Shown piece after piece: positions 7,141 to 15,742 of a stretch of DNA of 64,000 nt. Positions within the stretch are counted from its first letter, which is position 1; every line of letters starts with the position of its first letter. The notes under the pieces were generated by a model that worked only from the letters and a program-made list of their open reading frames with translations, ran no database searches and was not told where the DNA came from. The DNA comes from Haloarcula argentinensis DSM 12282 (GTDB lineage Archaea > Halobacteriota > Halobacteria > Halobacteriales > Haloarculaceae), in the NCBI GenBank assembly GCA_000336895.1, contig AOLX01000017.1, forward strand, positions 34,701 through 98,700, in the 5' to 3' direction. The position numbers and the translations under genes were made by a program.

Positions 7141-8118
7141 ATGGTGGATTTCCAGTCCCGTGACACACGCCGAGGTCCGACTGACGGGGAAGACGACGAG
7201 ACAGACGAAGGCGAGACGGGGGACGACGAGGAATCCGCGGCAGCCGATACTGATACCGAGGCCGTCAGTTCGGAGCCCACCGAAGCGACCGACAGAGCGG
7301 CGGAAAACGACGATATAGCAGCAGGTGAGACTGACAGCACAGAGACTCCTGCAACGGATGATACTGCGGAGGGCAGTGAGGGACACACATCAGAGTCCGA
7401 AACCGACGACTCTGTCGCACAACGAATCGACGAGGCGACGAACCAGAGTACAGACAGCCAGCCAGCGGATGAAACACAGAACACTGGGGGAGTTGATAAG
7501 TCGACACAGGAGCCTGATGAGGCCCCACACCAGGACCCCCTCTCTGAGCCACAGGCACCGACCGAATCGGCGGATACACCGCAGGAAGCAGCGGTTCAGA
7601 CAACGGATGAAACGACAGCAGAGACAGTCGCGCAGGGCGACACGTCGCAAGAACAGTCGGTTGCCGCAGCCGTCGTCACGGTCGGGACGGCGACGGAGGA
7701 AGGAGACCCGACGGGCGAGGCGGTGGAGACAGCACTCGAAGCGACCGGCCAGACGGTCACGGCCCGCGAACGGCTTCGAGGGGACTACGATGGCATTCAG
7801 GAGGCCGTCGATAGACTGGTCCGGCGTGACGACGTGGAGGTCGTCGTCACCGCGGGAGGGCTCGGCGTCGCCCCGTCAGAGCAGACGCTCGAAGCGGTCC
7901 ACCCGCTGTTCGAGAAGGCCCTGCCGGGATTTGAGGAGGTGTACCGGGGCCTCCTCTTCGAACAACAGGGGACCGGCGTCATCGCCGTCCGCGCAACGGC
8001 TGGCATCGCCAACGACACGCCGGTGTTCTGCCTGCCCGCGGACCCGGCGGCGGCCCGTGTCGCTATCGACGAGATCATTGCGGCGGAAGCCCCGTCTCTC
8101 GTCGCTGAACTGTTCTGA
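7141..8118 (+). CDS. MoaB/MogA-like protein with long acidic N-terminal extension
   Basis: A 325-residue protein. Residues 1 to about 170 are disordered, Asp/Glu/Thr/Ser-rich, with many TDE-type steps. The last 155 residues form a MoaB/MogA molybdopterin-binding fold: VVTVGTATEEGDPTGEA at the start, then DVEVVVTAGGLGVAPSEQTLEA and a C-terminal VFCLPADPAAARVA. Family members adenylylate molybdopterin. The motif usually read as TTGGTGxxPRDxTPEA is changed here (AGGLGVAPSEQT), losing the conserved Asp, so this may be a paralog with another role. Normal MoaB proteins are about 170 residues; the extension doubles the length. No other cofactor gene is adjacent. Confidence 0.75.
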   Translation: MVDFQSRDTRRGPTDGEDDETDEGETGDDEESAAADTDTEAVSSEPTEATDRAAENDDIAAGETDSTETPATDDTAEGSEGHTSESETDDSVAQRIDEATNQSTDSQPADETQNTGGVDKSTQEPDEAPHQDPLSEPQAPTESADTPQEAAVQTTDETTAETVAQGDTSQEQSVAAAVVTVGTATEEGDPTGEAVETALEATGQTVTARERLRGDYDGIQEAVDRLVRRDDVEVVVTAGGLGVAPSEQTLEAVHPLFEKALPGFEEVYRGLLFEQQGTGVIAVRATAGIANDTPVFCLPADPAAARVAIDEIIAAEAPSLVAELF

Positions 8119-8242
8119 CCCACCGCGGCGGGTTCGTGTTATCAGTCTTGTGTCCGTTTACCCGACTTAACGTGATATTTTGCCGGTTCGTTCCGGGCCG
8201 CCAATTTTCCCACGTCCTACGGGCTATTCCCCCAAATATCGG

Positions 8243-8254
8243 CCGTTTAAACGG
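8243..8254 (+). promoter_or_regulatory. 12-bp palindrome with TATA-like centre before the split Tat gene
   Basis: CCGTTTAAACGG is a perfect palindrome followed by GTTAAATCG. It is about 75 bases upstream of the ATG at 8325 and is the only TATA-like tract in the 206-base gap, so it probably marks the promoter of the now interrupted gene, with a leader of some 45 bases. Confidence 0.35.
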
Positions 8255-8324
8255 TTAAATCGCCATGAAAGGTCGTTAACTGCGCCCCCCATTGAAGTGG
8301 CGGCAGTCCACAGGCTCGGGTGTC

Positions 8325-8726
8325 ATGTCCGATCGAAACGCGACACGACGCGGCGTGCTCAAGGGTATCGGCGCGACAGCTGCAGCTGCACTGGGTGGGA
8401 CGGCCCTCTCCGGGACGGTTGCGGCGGCCGGCCCCTGGGAGTCCGTCGAGTCCCCGACCGGGAACACCCTCCACGATGTCGAGTACACTGCGGCCGGTGC
8501 GTACGCCGTGGCAGGTGGCGGCATCGTACTTGAACGGACCAGCACGGGCTGGCAGAAGGTCATCGGCGGCGGTCCGACCGGCAACGGCAACAGCCTCTAC
8601 GGGGCCGACGTGACCGACGACGGCAAGGCCCTCTGGTTCGTCGGAGCCTCTGGCGCTATCGGCGAGTACGACGTGGAGTCGGGCGTGCTCACCGACCACA
8701 GCGCCCCGATGGACGTCACCAACAAC
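8325..8726 (+). pseudogene. Tat-exported beta-propeller-like protein, 5' fragment (interrupted)
   Basis: The first 134 codons of an exported protein. The N-terminus has a twin-arginine signal (TRRGVLKG followed by an Ala/Gly-rich hydrophobic stretch and VAAAGP), and the mature part has short repeats of the YCF48/photosystem-II-stability or sialidase-like propeller type. The frame reaches ...MDVTNN, then enters foreign AT-rich DNA and stops at 8745-8747. The rest continues in the matching codon phase at 11482. Joining the two at the repeated aacaac gives an uninterrupted 321-residue protein. A truncated product could still be exported but would lack more than half of the propeller. Confidence 0.85.
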
Positions 8727-8757
8727 AACTCATCTATTGCGTATTAACAACGCAAAC
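8720..8757 (+). repeat. attL: 7-bp core and inverted 12-bp arm
   Basis: Core CAACAAC at 8720-8726, a 19-base spacer, then arm AACAACGCAAAC at 8746-8757. The arm is the exact reverse complement of the arm at 11444-11455 and the spacer length is identical, which fixes the crossover point. Confidence 0.8.
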
Positions 8758-8789
8758 ACTATACGGCCACCATGAGACGTTTCGAGTAG

Positions 8790-9299
8790 ATGGCAGAGAA
8801 TACTACTGTTGCCTTCCGAATTGATGAGTCGGTCAAAGAGGAATGGGAAGATGCCGCCGAAGGCCCGGAGTATGACAGTCTTAGCCACTTAATACGGCTT
8901 TCTGTTCAGCGAGAGATAGCAGATACAGATACGGCCCCACGCACCGCACAGGCCGACACAGGAACTGACGGGAACAGCGAAATGCTACAGTCTCTCAATC
9001 GGCTTGAGAAGGTCACAGGAGAGATTCAGGAGGAGGTAGAAGCCTTTAGTCGAGAAAGGGAGTCGGAGGAAATGTATAATCTAAAACAAGTACTTCTCGA
9101 AGTGCTACCCACCGCCCCCGGAACATATGTCCCCGGCCCTAACGAACCCTCTCCGGATAGTGTCGGTCAGAAACCCCGCGAAGTTGCGGGACGTATTGGA
9201 GCTGATACCAGCGATGTTTCCGACACTCTCGAAGATTTGGCTGACGGGGTTGGAATGGTTCGTTCTTCAAATGGTTACTACTGGAAGGCTGAGGAATGA
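8790..9299 (+). CDS. Ribbon-helix-helix protein with C-terminal wHTH-like region
   Basis: A 169-residue protein. Residues 1-45 (TTVAFRIDESVKEEWEDAA...LSHLIRLSVQREI) look like an RHH DNA-binding motif; residues 65-95 are a coiled-coil-like helix; the last 60 residues (KPREVAGRIGADTSDVSDTLEDLADG...GYYW) look like a winged helix. Its stop overlaps the integrase start (ATGA), so the two are translationally coupled. The pairing suggests an excisionase or directionality factor, or a repressor of the element. The family is seen next to integrases in haloarchaeal plasmids and proviruses; the exact role is inferred. Confidence 0.7.
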   Translation: MAENTTVAFRIDESVKEEWEDAAEGPEYDSLSHLIRLSVQREIADTDTAPRTAQADTGTDGNSEMLQSLNRLEKVTGEIQEEVEAFSRERESEEMYNLKQVLLEVLPTAPGTYVPGPNEPSPDSVGQKPREVAGRIGADTSDVSDTLEDLADGVGMVRSSNGYYWKAEE

Positions 9300-10318
9300 A
9301 CACAGATACCTTACTTAGCGAGTTTCGTAGCAGGCAGGAAACCAAGAAAGCAGATAGCTCTGCCCGCACATATGCCCATACAGCGAAAGTATGGGCCAAG
9401 TGGTTAGCAGAACCCGGTGAGAAAGATTTTGACCACAACAGTCGAGGGCGTCCCTCCAAGGACCTATGGGAAGCCACAACTGGCGATTTACAGGTATTCC
9501 TTCGGCAACAGTTACAGAGCGGTCTAACTGGCGGAACTGTACAGAGTCGGCGGTGGCATATCTCAATCTTGTATGATGAACTGAGAGAAATGAGACAAGA
9601 AGGGGGATACGGGATTCCCGACTTCGAGAATCCAGCAGAAGACCTTGATGTATCTGACTGGCAGACATTAAATGTTAAGCCAAGAAAACAACAGGAATCC
9701 AAAGAATTAGACTATTTAGAGCCAAAGGAAGTCAAAAATTTATATGAAAATGCGTCAACACCCACACTGCGAAACGAATTGATTATACGGCTACTCTATC
9801 AGACCGGTCTTCGACGTGGGGAACTGACAGAAACACGTTTAGAAGACGTAGATACCGATGAGCGGGCTATCAAGGTCCATGCTGAAAAAACACATCTGAA
9901 TCGTACTGTGTTCTATCAATCATCTTTAGATACCCTCATGACACGGTGGGTAAACGTTGAACGCAAATCACTTTCAACAGCAGGAAGTGAATACCTGTTT
10001 CCGACCTACAAAACAGAACAAATAAGCCCAAAACAAATTGGGCGTGTTGTACGAAATGCGGCTGAATCAGCCGGGTTACAATCCGTTCTTTATACTGACG
10101 CCTCGGGTCAAGAACAGGTGAAAATAACAGCCCATATCCTCCGACACAGTTTCGCAGTTCAGAGTATCAAGAACGGAATGGACACTCGAAGGCTACAAAT
10201 GCTGATGGGCCATGCAAATATTGACACGACGGAACGGTATCTGAAATTTGCTAATGAAGACCTCAAAGACGCCGTTCGGAAACACGGAGCCGGTTCAGAG
10301 TCGGTTCCTTCCTCCTAA
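9296..10318 (+). CDS. Tyrosine recombinase / integrase
   Basis: A 340-residue site-specific recombinase. The N-terminal SAM-like domain (about residues 1-115) binds the core; the catalytic domain has Arg173 in GLRRGEL, His280-x-x-Arg283 in HILRHSF, His306 in MGHANIDTTERY and the nucleophile Tyr315. All catalytic positions are present and the length is normal, so it should be active. It cuts and rejoins DNA at att sites through a 3'-phosphotyrosine intermediate. It follows the RHH gene with a 4-base overlap and lies in the element whose ends show a 7-bp core. Lower GC than the surrounding chromosome shows transfer. Confidence 0.92.
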   Translation: MNTDTLLSEFRSRQETKKADSSARTYAHTAKVWAKWLAEPGEKDFDHNSRGRPSKDLWEATTGDLQVFLRQQLQSGLTGGTVQSRRWHISILYDELREMRQEGGYGIPDFENPAEDLDVSDWQTLNVKPRKQQESKELDYLEPKEVKNLYENASTPTLRNELIIRLLYQTGLRRGELTETRLEDVDTDERAIKVHAEKTHLNRTVFYQSSLDTLMTRWVNVERKSLSTAGSEYLFPTYKTEQISPKQIGRVVRNAAESAGLQSVLYTDASGQEQVKITAHILRHSFAVQSIKNGMDTRRLQMLMGHANIDTTERYLKFANEDLKDAVRKHGAGSESVPSS

Positions 10319-10415
10319 TCCTGGGGTAAACGTCGATAGATACCACTTCAACGTACTTCTTAGGAGGCGGCATTACGCACCGAATATATCAGGATATTAT
10401 AATTTAAAGCTGGCT

Positions 10416-10838
10416 TCAATTCCGTCCTACACCAGGAATTGAGGATAATAGGTTAGATATACGTTCAAATCGCCTATTTTTTGCATCTTCAATTGCTTTA
10501 TCAAAGTTCCGGTGGACAATACTGTCTGTTACTTCAATTTGATTTTCTTGCTCAGCTGTTAGTGGTTCAAATTGTTCATCCATATTTTCTGCCCACACTG
10601 CATACAGGAGAGGGTCGTCAGAGTATTTGAAATTCGAAAATCGGTTTTTTGTTACGGTGAGCATTGCTTGATAGGTATCTAATTCCTCTCGTAGACCGTC
10701 TTTTGAGAGTCCACATAGTCTCTCATATGCAAAGTGTTCTTCAATAAATTCAAGTCGTCGTTGTAGAAATTCATCAGCAGACTCATTTTCTGGTTCGTTA
10801 AGAAAGTGGGTTTCCTCTCTACTGTTCCCCTCTGTCAT
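10416..10838 (-). CDS. Hypothetical protein of the integrative element
   Basis: A 140-residue soluble, mostly helical, charged protein with no recognisable motif. The middle (residues 40-80) has Leu/Glu-rich helices that could be a short coiled coil. AT-rich codons match the integrase gene, so it belongs to the element. It is convergent with the integrase, about 100 bases from its end. A further minus-strand frame (10819-11091) overlaps its first codons but is poorly supported. Function unknown; cargo of such elements is often defence, toxin or immunity, but nothing here shows that. Confidence 0.55.
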   Translation of the reverse strand: MTEGNSREETHFLNEPENESADEFLQRRLEFIEEHFAYERLCGLSKDGLREELDTYQAMLTVTKNRFSNFKYSDDPLLYAVWAENMDEQFEPLTAEQENQIEVTDSIVHRNFDKAIEDAKNRRFERISNLLSSIPGVGRN

Positions 10839-11443
10839 GATTCATCCATTGGGCAGAGTGACAGAAAAAGCTACCTCTGGATTCATATGTAATCAAGTAG
10901 CCGCTGTACCGATAGTTCCCCCAACGTTTTGCTCTCTCTATCCTATCCCCTGTAGTCCCCTTTCCTTTCTCTCTCTTTTTTAAAGTTCTCCCTCCGCAAC
11001 GTAAGGAGAACACAGCAATTAGTATTGTATCCCCTTTCGGCAAGCTCCGACGCATTGACTCTCTGCACTCCCCCCTCTCAATGGGCTTCAACGACTTAGA
11101 GGGATTCTTACAGTCTCTGAGGTAGTTTCCTTGCTCCCCGTTTAATTATTCCTCAACAGCCTGAAAATCGTCGCATTAGCTCACATTGTGTGGACGCTCT
11201 TAGAACGGCGTGAGTGTGGTTAGAATCGGCTTGATTTTGAAACGTCCCACGGTACGTACAGCCCCATAGAATCTACTACCGTTCCCCTTAACCATCTTAA
11301 ACCACCTGTTTGTAATGGAACTGTTCTCAAAACGAATCAATCGGTTAAATCCTGACTATATTTCACCAATCTGTGTGAGAAAGTCACCTATATGCGCACG
11401 GATGTAGGTATATCAATGTTCTAACCCCCCACCGTGCACTCTT
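10839..11443. other. AT-rich non-coding part of the element
   Basis: About 600 bases with no convincing gene. A 90-codon minus-strand frame at 10819-11091 is rich in Arg, Lys and Gly and shows no family likeness. The stretch could hold the element's origin or promoters, but I see no iterons or strong hairpin. Confidence 0.4.
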
Positions 11444-11481
11444 GTTTGCGTTGTTCATACTCAACAACTGTGTTCAACAAC
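11444..11481 (+). repeat. attR: inverted 12-bp arm and 7-bp core
   Basis: Arm GTTTGCGTTGTT at 11444-11455, a 19-base spacer, then core CAACAAC at 11475-11481. It mirrors attL exactly. An extra CAACAACT lies in the spacer at 11462-11469, which with GTTGTT at 11450 makes a local inverted repeat and may be a core-type binding site. Confidence 0.8.
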
Positions 11482-12045
11482 TTCAACGACGTGTCCGTGA
11501 CCGGCAGCGCCGGCGAGGCGAATGTCTACATCGCCGGCGACTCCGGGAAGATGTACTACAGCTTCGAGAACGGCGCGAGCGAGACGTGGGACTACACCAC
11601 GCCCGGCTCCGGGTCGGCCATCAACGCCGTCGACTTCCACGACGTCCGCTCGGGCCACATCGTCGACGGCAACAAGAGCGTCTTCGTCACCGACGACGGC
11701 GCGACGTGGAACAAGATCGGCCTCGCCGACGCCAACGTCAACTTCTACGGCGTCGACTCCGACGGCCCGGACGACGTGTGGGTCTCCGGCGGTGGCGGCA
11801 TGATATTCCACTGGGACGGCTCCGAGTGGACACCGACCGACACTGGCGACGCCGGCCTGCGTGACATCGAGGTCACCGACGACGACAGCACCGGCTACAC
11901 GGTCGGTGGCGGCGGCAAGGTGTACGCCCTCGGCGGTGGCGACTGGACACAGGAGGAGACCCCCGCCGGCGAGAACCTGAAGGCCGTCGTCCGCGGCGGC
12001 ACTGACATCGCAGTCGGTTCTGGCGGAACGATCCTAGAGAAGTAG
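11482..12045 (+). pseudogene. Tat-exported beta-propeller-like protein, 3' fragment
   Basis: The last 187 codons of the gene begun at 8325. It has repeated blades of the type GWxxxD/GxVxxxxD (for example DDVWVSGGGGMIFHWDGSEWT and GYTVGGGGKVYALGGGDWT), seen in YCF48/sialidase-like propellers. GC content and codon use match the 5' fragment and not the element between them. An open frame continues upstream into the element as far as 11434, giving a chimeric N-terminus without a signal, so any product would stay in the cytoplasm. Excision of the element at CAACAAC would restore the gene. Confidence 0.85.
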
Positions 12046-12149
12046 GCACCGCCACAGGTCCCTGGCTGCTCGTACCTGCGCTGAAAAACGGCCCGCTGGC
12101 GTTTTGACAGTGTGACGGGCCTGATTGCTATCCGTTTATTTGAGGCGAT

Positions 12150-12659
12150 TCACTCCCGCTGACGTTCGCACTCCGCGGCCCCATCCGCGGGGAGCCGCGC
12201 GTCCCGATACGTTCCCTGATGAAACGTCTCGGCCAGCCAGATTTTGTGTCCGTATTCGTTCCCGAGCCGCGCCGTCCCAGTCGAGACGAACTGTCGAGTC
12301 GAGGACTGTGAATGGAGATTGACGTGGCACTCCTCTAGCTCCCAAAAATCGTCGCCCGACGTCGTACGGTCCCCCTGTTTGCGGAGATAGACGTGCGTTA
12401 TGTTCGGCAGGCAAATCGTCATCCGGTCGAGCTGATCGGCCGCGGTTCGCGGGTCCTTCCCGCCGTAGAAGTTTGCGTACTGTCCGAAAGAGTAGGTCAC
12501 GACGCTCCCTTCCTCCCAGTCGTCGAAGTTTTCCACATTGAGTGCGAACTCGCGGCCGCCGACCGTGCCACAGACGCCGAGGTACACGTGATCGTCGGTT
12601 CCCTCGTGTCTGCCGGACCCGGTCGTCAACGAGACGAAGACGCCGGCCAGTTCACTCAT
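12150..12659 (-). CDS. PLAT/LH2-like domain protein
   Basis: A 169-residue acidic protein. The pattern TGSGRHEGTDDHVYLGVCG...GGREFALNVENFDDWEEGSVVTYSFG, then a later ...ITHVYLRKQG...DDFWELEECHV, matches the order of strands in PLAT (lipoxygenase-type beta-sandwich) domains, which bind lipids or proteins. No signal peptide or membrane segment is seen. The ATG at 12659 is used; a TATA-like TATTAAG at about 12783 would leave a leader of more than 100 bases holding a 33-codon frame that ends in an ATGA overlap with this start. It is divergent from the aldo-keto reductase. Confidence 0.6.
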   Translation of the reverse strand: MSELAGVFVSLTTGSGRHEGTDDHVYLGVCGTVGGREFALNVENFDDWEEGSVVTYSFGQYANFYGGKDPRTAADQLDRMTICLPNITHVYLRKQGDRTTSGDDFWELEECHVNLHSQSSTRQFVSTGTARLGNEYGHKIWLAETFHQGTYRDARLPADGAAECERQRE

Positions 12660-12912
12660 CCGTGACGCCTCCCCTCCCGGGCTGTTCGTCCGCCGATACG
12701 GACCGCCGTCGTGGATACTGTTGGTTCATTGCCTCTCACCTGTCTCCGGCGAGACATCGCAGCTAGATCGGAAATGCGCTTAATACCTAGAAATTGTTCA
12801 TGATATATATCGACGGTTCCCGCCAGTAGCCACGACATACCCCTGAACTCTCAGCCACATCGAGTCGTCAGAGCGACACCGACGTTTTACCGGTGTGACG
12901 CAAACGGAGAAT

Positions 12913-13737
12913 ATGGACGAGATTCAGATCCAGGGAACGTCGGTCCCCGCACTCGGCCTGGGAACGTGGCAGTTGACCGGCCCCTCCTGTACTGAGACTG
13001 TCGAGACGGCCCTAGAGATGGGCTATCGCCATATCGACACCGCACAGGCCTACGGCAACGAGCGGCAGGTCGGGCTAGGGATAGAGGCCGCCGCGGTCGA
13101 CCGCGAAGACGTGTTCCTGACGACGAAACTCGACGGGTCCAACCGTGACGAGCGTAGTGTTCGGCGGTCGACGCGGGAGAGCCTGAACAAACTGGGAACG
13201 GACTATCTGGACCTTCTACTCATCCACTGGCCCAACACCCCGTGGATGGCGTCGCTGTCGGAGACGCTCGGGTCGATGAACGACCTGGTCGAGGAGGGGC
13301 TGGTCCGCCACATCGGCGTCAGCAACTTCTCACCGGCGCTGCTGGACGAGGCGCGGGACATCTCGTCGGCTCCGATCTTCACTGACCAAGTGCAGTACCA
13401 CCCCTACTGGGACCAGCGGAAACTACTGGACTACTGTCGCATCCACGACGTACTCCTGACCGCCTACAGCCCGCTGGCCCGCGGCGGCGTCCTCGACGAC
13501 CCCGCGCTCGTCCAGATCGGCAACAAGTACAGGAAGTCCCCGGCGCAGGTCGCGCTCCGGTGGCTCCTCGAGCAGGACGGCGTAGCCGCGATTCCGAAGG
13601 CGTCCAGCCGCGAGCATCTGGAAGCGAACCTCGCCGTCTTCGATTTCGAGCTAACGGACGCTGAGATGGAACAGATTCGGGACCCGTCGAAGGTCAAAAC
13701 CGGCGTGCAGTTCGTCCGGTCGCAGTTACCGTTCTGA
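12913..13737 (+). CDS. Aldo/keto reductase
   Basis: A 274-residue NADPH-type aldo-keto reductase. The tetrad is visible: Asp and Tyr in HIDTAQAYGNE, Lys in VFLTTKL, His in LLIHWPN; the cofactor-side motif GVSNFS and the closing IPKASSREHLEAN are also present. It reduces aldehydes or ketones in the cytoplasm; the substrate is not fixed by sequence (2,5-diketogluconate reductase-like by overall pattern). I start at the ATG at 12913 since a TATA-like TTTTAC lies about 28 bases upstream; a GTG six codons earlier is possible. Confidence 0.9.
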   Translation: MDEIQIQGTSVPALGLGTWQLTGPSCTETVETALEMGYRHIDTAQAYGNERQVGLGIEAAAVDREDVFLTTKLDGSNRDERSVRRSTRESLNKLGTDYLDLLLIHWPNTPWMASLSETLGSMNDLVEEGLVRHIGVSNFSPALLDEARDISSAPIFTDQVQYHPYWDQRKLLDYCRIHDVLLTAYSPLARGGVLDDPALVQIGNKYRKSPAQVALRWLLEQDGVAAIPKASSREHLEANLAVFDFELTDAEMEQIRDPSKVKTGVQFVRSQLPF

Positions 13738-13814
13738 GTGTCACGGCCGACCGGATCTGTGGCCACGCAGCGTCGCGACCAAGGGTTTAGGAATCCCCAC
13801 TCCAACCTCGCGCT

Positions 13815-14489
13815 ATGGTAACGGCGCTCGCCGATGATATCTGGTGGTACGATCTCACGGGTGTCAACGCGACGCTCGTTGACGACGACGGCGCGCTCAC
13901 ACTCGTCGACACAGGGCTGCCCTGGCACGGCAACGGACTCATCGCCGGCCTGAGCGATGCCGGCTACGAACTCCGGGATCTTGACCGAATCCTCCTTACG
14001 CACTTCGATCTCGACCATGTCGGCGGACTGACGGCCTTCGACGGTATCGACGTGACCGTCTACATCGGGGAGCGGGACGCACCGCTGGTCACCGGTGAGC
14101 GGTCGCCGCCGCTGGGAAATCACAAGGGTGCGTTCCAGCGCCTCGTCTCGCCGTTCCTCCACGCGCCGGACAACGACGTCGTCCCCCTCAACGACGGCGA
14201 CACAGTCGGCAGTTTCACGGCCTATCACACTCCCGGCCACACGCCGGGCCACGTCTGCTACGTCAGCGAGGAACTGTCGCTGGGACTGCTGGGTGACCTC
14301 GTCCGTGAGGACAGCGGCCGCTTCGAGCCCTCGCCGTGCCTTATGAGTTACGACACTGACGCCGTCACCCGGAGTATCAGTGAGTTCGTCGAGCGTGCGC
14401 CCGACTTCGAGGTCGCGGTCCCGGGCCACGGCGTCCCCTTCGAAAAAAACGGCTCGGAGCGACTGGACCGCCTCGTGGCGACGGTGTGA
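13815..14489 (+). CDS. MBL-fold metallo-hydrolase
   Basis: A 224-residue metallo-beta-lactamase-fold enzyme. The metal motif THFDLDHVGG (HxDxDH, a variant of HxHxDH) is at about residues 60-69; the second His is in HTPGHTPGHV, the Asp in LGDLV, and the last His in VPGHGVPF. It hydrolyses a thioester, lactone or phosphoester in the glyoxalase-II/lactonase manner. The first metal histidine being Asp is seen in several haloarchaeal members. It follows the aldo-keto reductase by 77 bases on the same strand and may be in one unit. Confidence 0.85.
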   Translation: MVTALADDIWWYDLTGVNATLVDDDGALTLVDTGLPWHGNGLIAGLSDAGYELRDLDRILLTHFDLDHVGGLTAFDGIDVTVYIGERDAPLVTGERSPPLGNHKGAFQRLVSPFLHAPDNDVVPLNDGDTVGSFTAYHTPGHTPGHVCYVSEELSLGLLGDLVREDSGRFEPSPCLMSYDTDAVTRSISEFVERAPDFEVAVPGHGVPFEKNGSERLDRLVATV

Positions 14490-14516
14490 ACAAGCGCCGG
14501 AAGACGCGGGACTGCG

Positions 14517-14828
14517 CTACAGTTCCTCGGCGACAGCGTCGGAACTGAGCAGGCCCGGATCGACAACGAGGTCCGTCTGTCGGCTGGCGAAGTCGGGCAG
14601 GGAGCCCTCTGCGTAGACGACGACCCGGAGGTCGGGGTTGAGGTCCTTGGCGACAGCGATCGAGGTAGCCTGTGACATCTCGGTCAGCAGGTACACGTCC
14701 GCTTCGTGGATGCCGGCCTCCTCCAGCCCGGGGCGGTTGCCCACGTCAGCGACCGTCACAGTGTGTCCTTCGGCTTCGAGCGCGTCCGTGAGTCCGTTGG
14801 GGTCCGTACCGACGAGAACGACGTTCAT
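14517..14828 (-). CDS. DUF7126 family protein, Rossmann-like, in the guaAb-pyrG operon
   Basis: A 103-residue protein with the start of a Rossmann fold ([29 protein letters not shown]), resembling the N-terminal half of TrkA-type NAD-binding domains but much shorter. Its ATG overlaps the stop of guaAb (ATGA), and guaAb in turn overlaps pyrG, so all three are one tightly coupled operon. In haloarchaeal genomes this small protein is often labelled CTP synthetase from its context only; it has no amidotransferase or synthase residues. A role as a nucleotide-sensing partner of the two glutamine-linked enzymes is a guess. Confidence 0.75.
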   Translation of the reverse strand: MNVVLVGTDPNGLTDALEAEGHTVTVADVGNRPGLEEAGIHEADVYLLTEMSQATSIAVAKDLNPDLRVVVYAEGSLPDFASRQTDLVVDPGLLSSDAVAEEL

Positions 14829-15742
14829 TCGTACTCGATTGTCGCCGGCGGTTTGTGGGTCACGTCGTAGACGACGCGGGCGACGTTCTCGTGCGCCCCG
14901 GTGATGCGCGACTGCATGCGCTGGAGCGTGTCCCAGTCGAGTTCCTGTGCGCGGGCGGTCATGCCGTCCCGGCTCTCGACGGAGCGAACGGCGACGACCC
15001 AGCCGTGGACACGGTTGTCGCCCTTGACGCCCGTGGCCTTGCCGATGACGGCGGCCAGCGCCTGCCACGGCTCGTACTCCTCCAGTTCCTCCTCGACGAC
15101 GTGGTTGGCCTCGCGGGCCACCTCCAGTTTCTCCTCAGTGACCTCGCCGATGATACGGACGGCGAGTCCCGGGCCGGGGAACGGCATCCGCTCGGAGATG
15201 ATCTCTTCGAGGTCAAGCGCGCGAGCGACCTCGCGGACCTCGTCCTTGTAGAGGTCCCGCATCGGCTCGACGATCCCGTCGAAGTCGATCCGCTCGGGGA
15301 GGCCACCGACGTTGTGGTGGGACTTGATCGTCCCCTCGCTCTCGATGCGGTCCGGGTAGATAGTCCCCTGCACGAGGTAGTCGGCGTCGACCTCGCGGGC
15401 GACTGTCTCGAACTCCCGGATGAACTGCTCGCCGATGATGTGGCGCTTCTCCTCGGGGTCGGTCTCGCCTTCGAGTTCGTCGAGGAAGCGGTCTTGCGCC
15501 TCAACGATGCGCAGGGAATCCATGTAGTCGAAGGTCTCGCGGATCTCGTCGGTCTCGCCCTTCCGCATCAGCCCAGTGTCGACGTAGACGGCAGTGAGCT
15601 GGTCGCCGATAGCCTCGTAGGCAAGCGCAGCGGCCGTCGAGGAGTCGACGCCACCGGAGAGCCCGATGACGGCGTGCTTGTCCCCGATCTCCTCGGCGAT
15701 TTCGGCTTTCGCCTCCTCGATGAACTCGTCGACGTTCACCAT
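14825..15742 (-). CDS. guaAb: GMP synthase (glutamine-hydrolysing), subunit B
   Basis: A 305-residue ATP-pyrophosphatase subunit that converts XMP to GMP with ammonia from the separate GuaAa subunit. The PP-loop SGGVDSS is at about residues 29-35, followed by the family blocks [20 protein letters not shown] and [11 protein letters not shown]. The C-terminal dimerisation part is complete and ends in KPPATIEYE, the usual GMP synthase tail. The separate glutaminase subunit, normal in archaea, is not in this window. The start overlaps the pyrG stop by one base (TGATG). Confidence 0.96.
   Translation of the reverse strand: MVNVDEFIEEAKAEIAEEIGDKHAVIGLSGGVDSSTAAALAYEAIGDQLTAVYVDTGLMRKGETDEIRETFDYMDSLRIVEAQDRFLDELEGETDPEEKRHIIGEQFIREFETVAREVDADYLVQGTIYPDRIESEGTIKSHHNVGGLPERIDFDGIVEPMRDLYKDEVREVARALDLEEIISERMPFPGPGLAVRIIGEVTEEKLEVAREANHVVEEELEEYEPWQALAAVIGKATGVKGDNRVHGWVVAVRSVESRDGMTARAQELDWDTLQRMQSRITGAHENVARVVYDVTHKPPATIEYE

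Larger units (their letters stand above)
8727..11481 (+). mobile_element. 2.75-kb integrative element with RHH gene and tyrosine integrase
   Basis: An AT-rich insert between two copies of the 7-bp CAACAAC, splitting a Tat-signal gene. It carries an RHH/wHTH gene and a complete tyrosine integrase on the plus strand, a hypothetical gene on the minus strand, and about 600 bases without a clear gene. The codon usage and base content differ sharply from the flanks. There are no capsid, replication or conjugation genes, so it is a minimal integrase cassette or the remnant of a small plasmid or pleolipovirus-like provirus. The integrase and both att ends look intact, so excision may be possible. Confidence 0.85.

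Noticed and set aside
10819..11091. 90-codon minus-strand frame inside the integrative element
   Set aside because: Basic, low-complexity composition, no family likeness, and it overlaps the better frame at 10416-10838 by 20 bases.
12656..12756. 33-codon leader frame before the PLAT-like gene (ATGA overlap)
   Set aside because: A TATA element fits its start, but the peptide is Arg/Gly-rich and could be chance; kept only as a note in the PLAT-like entry.
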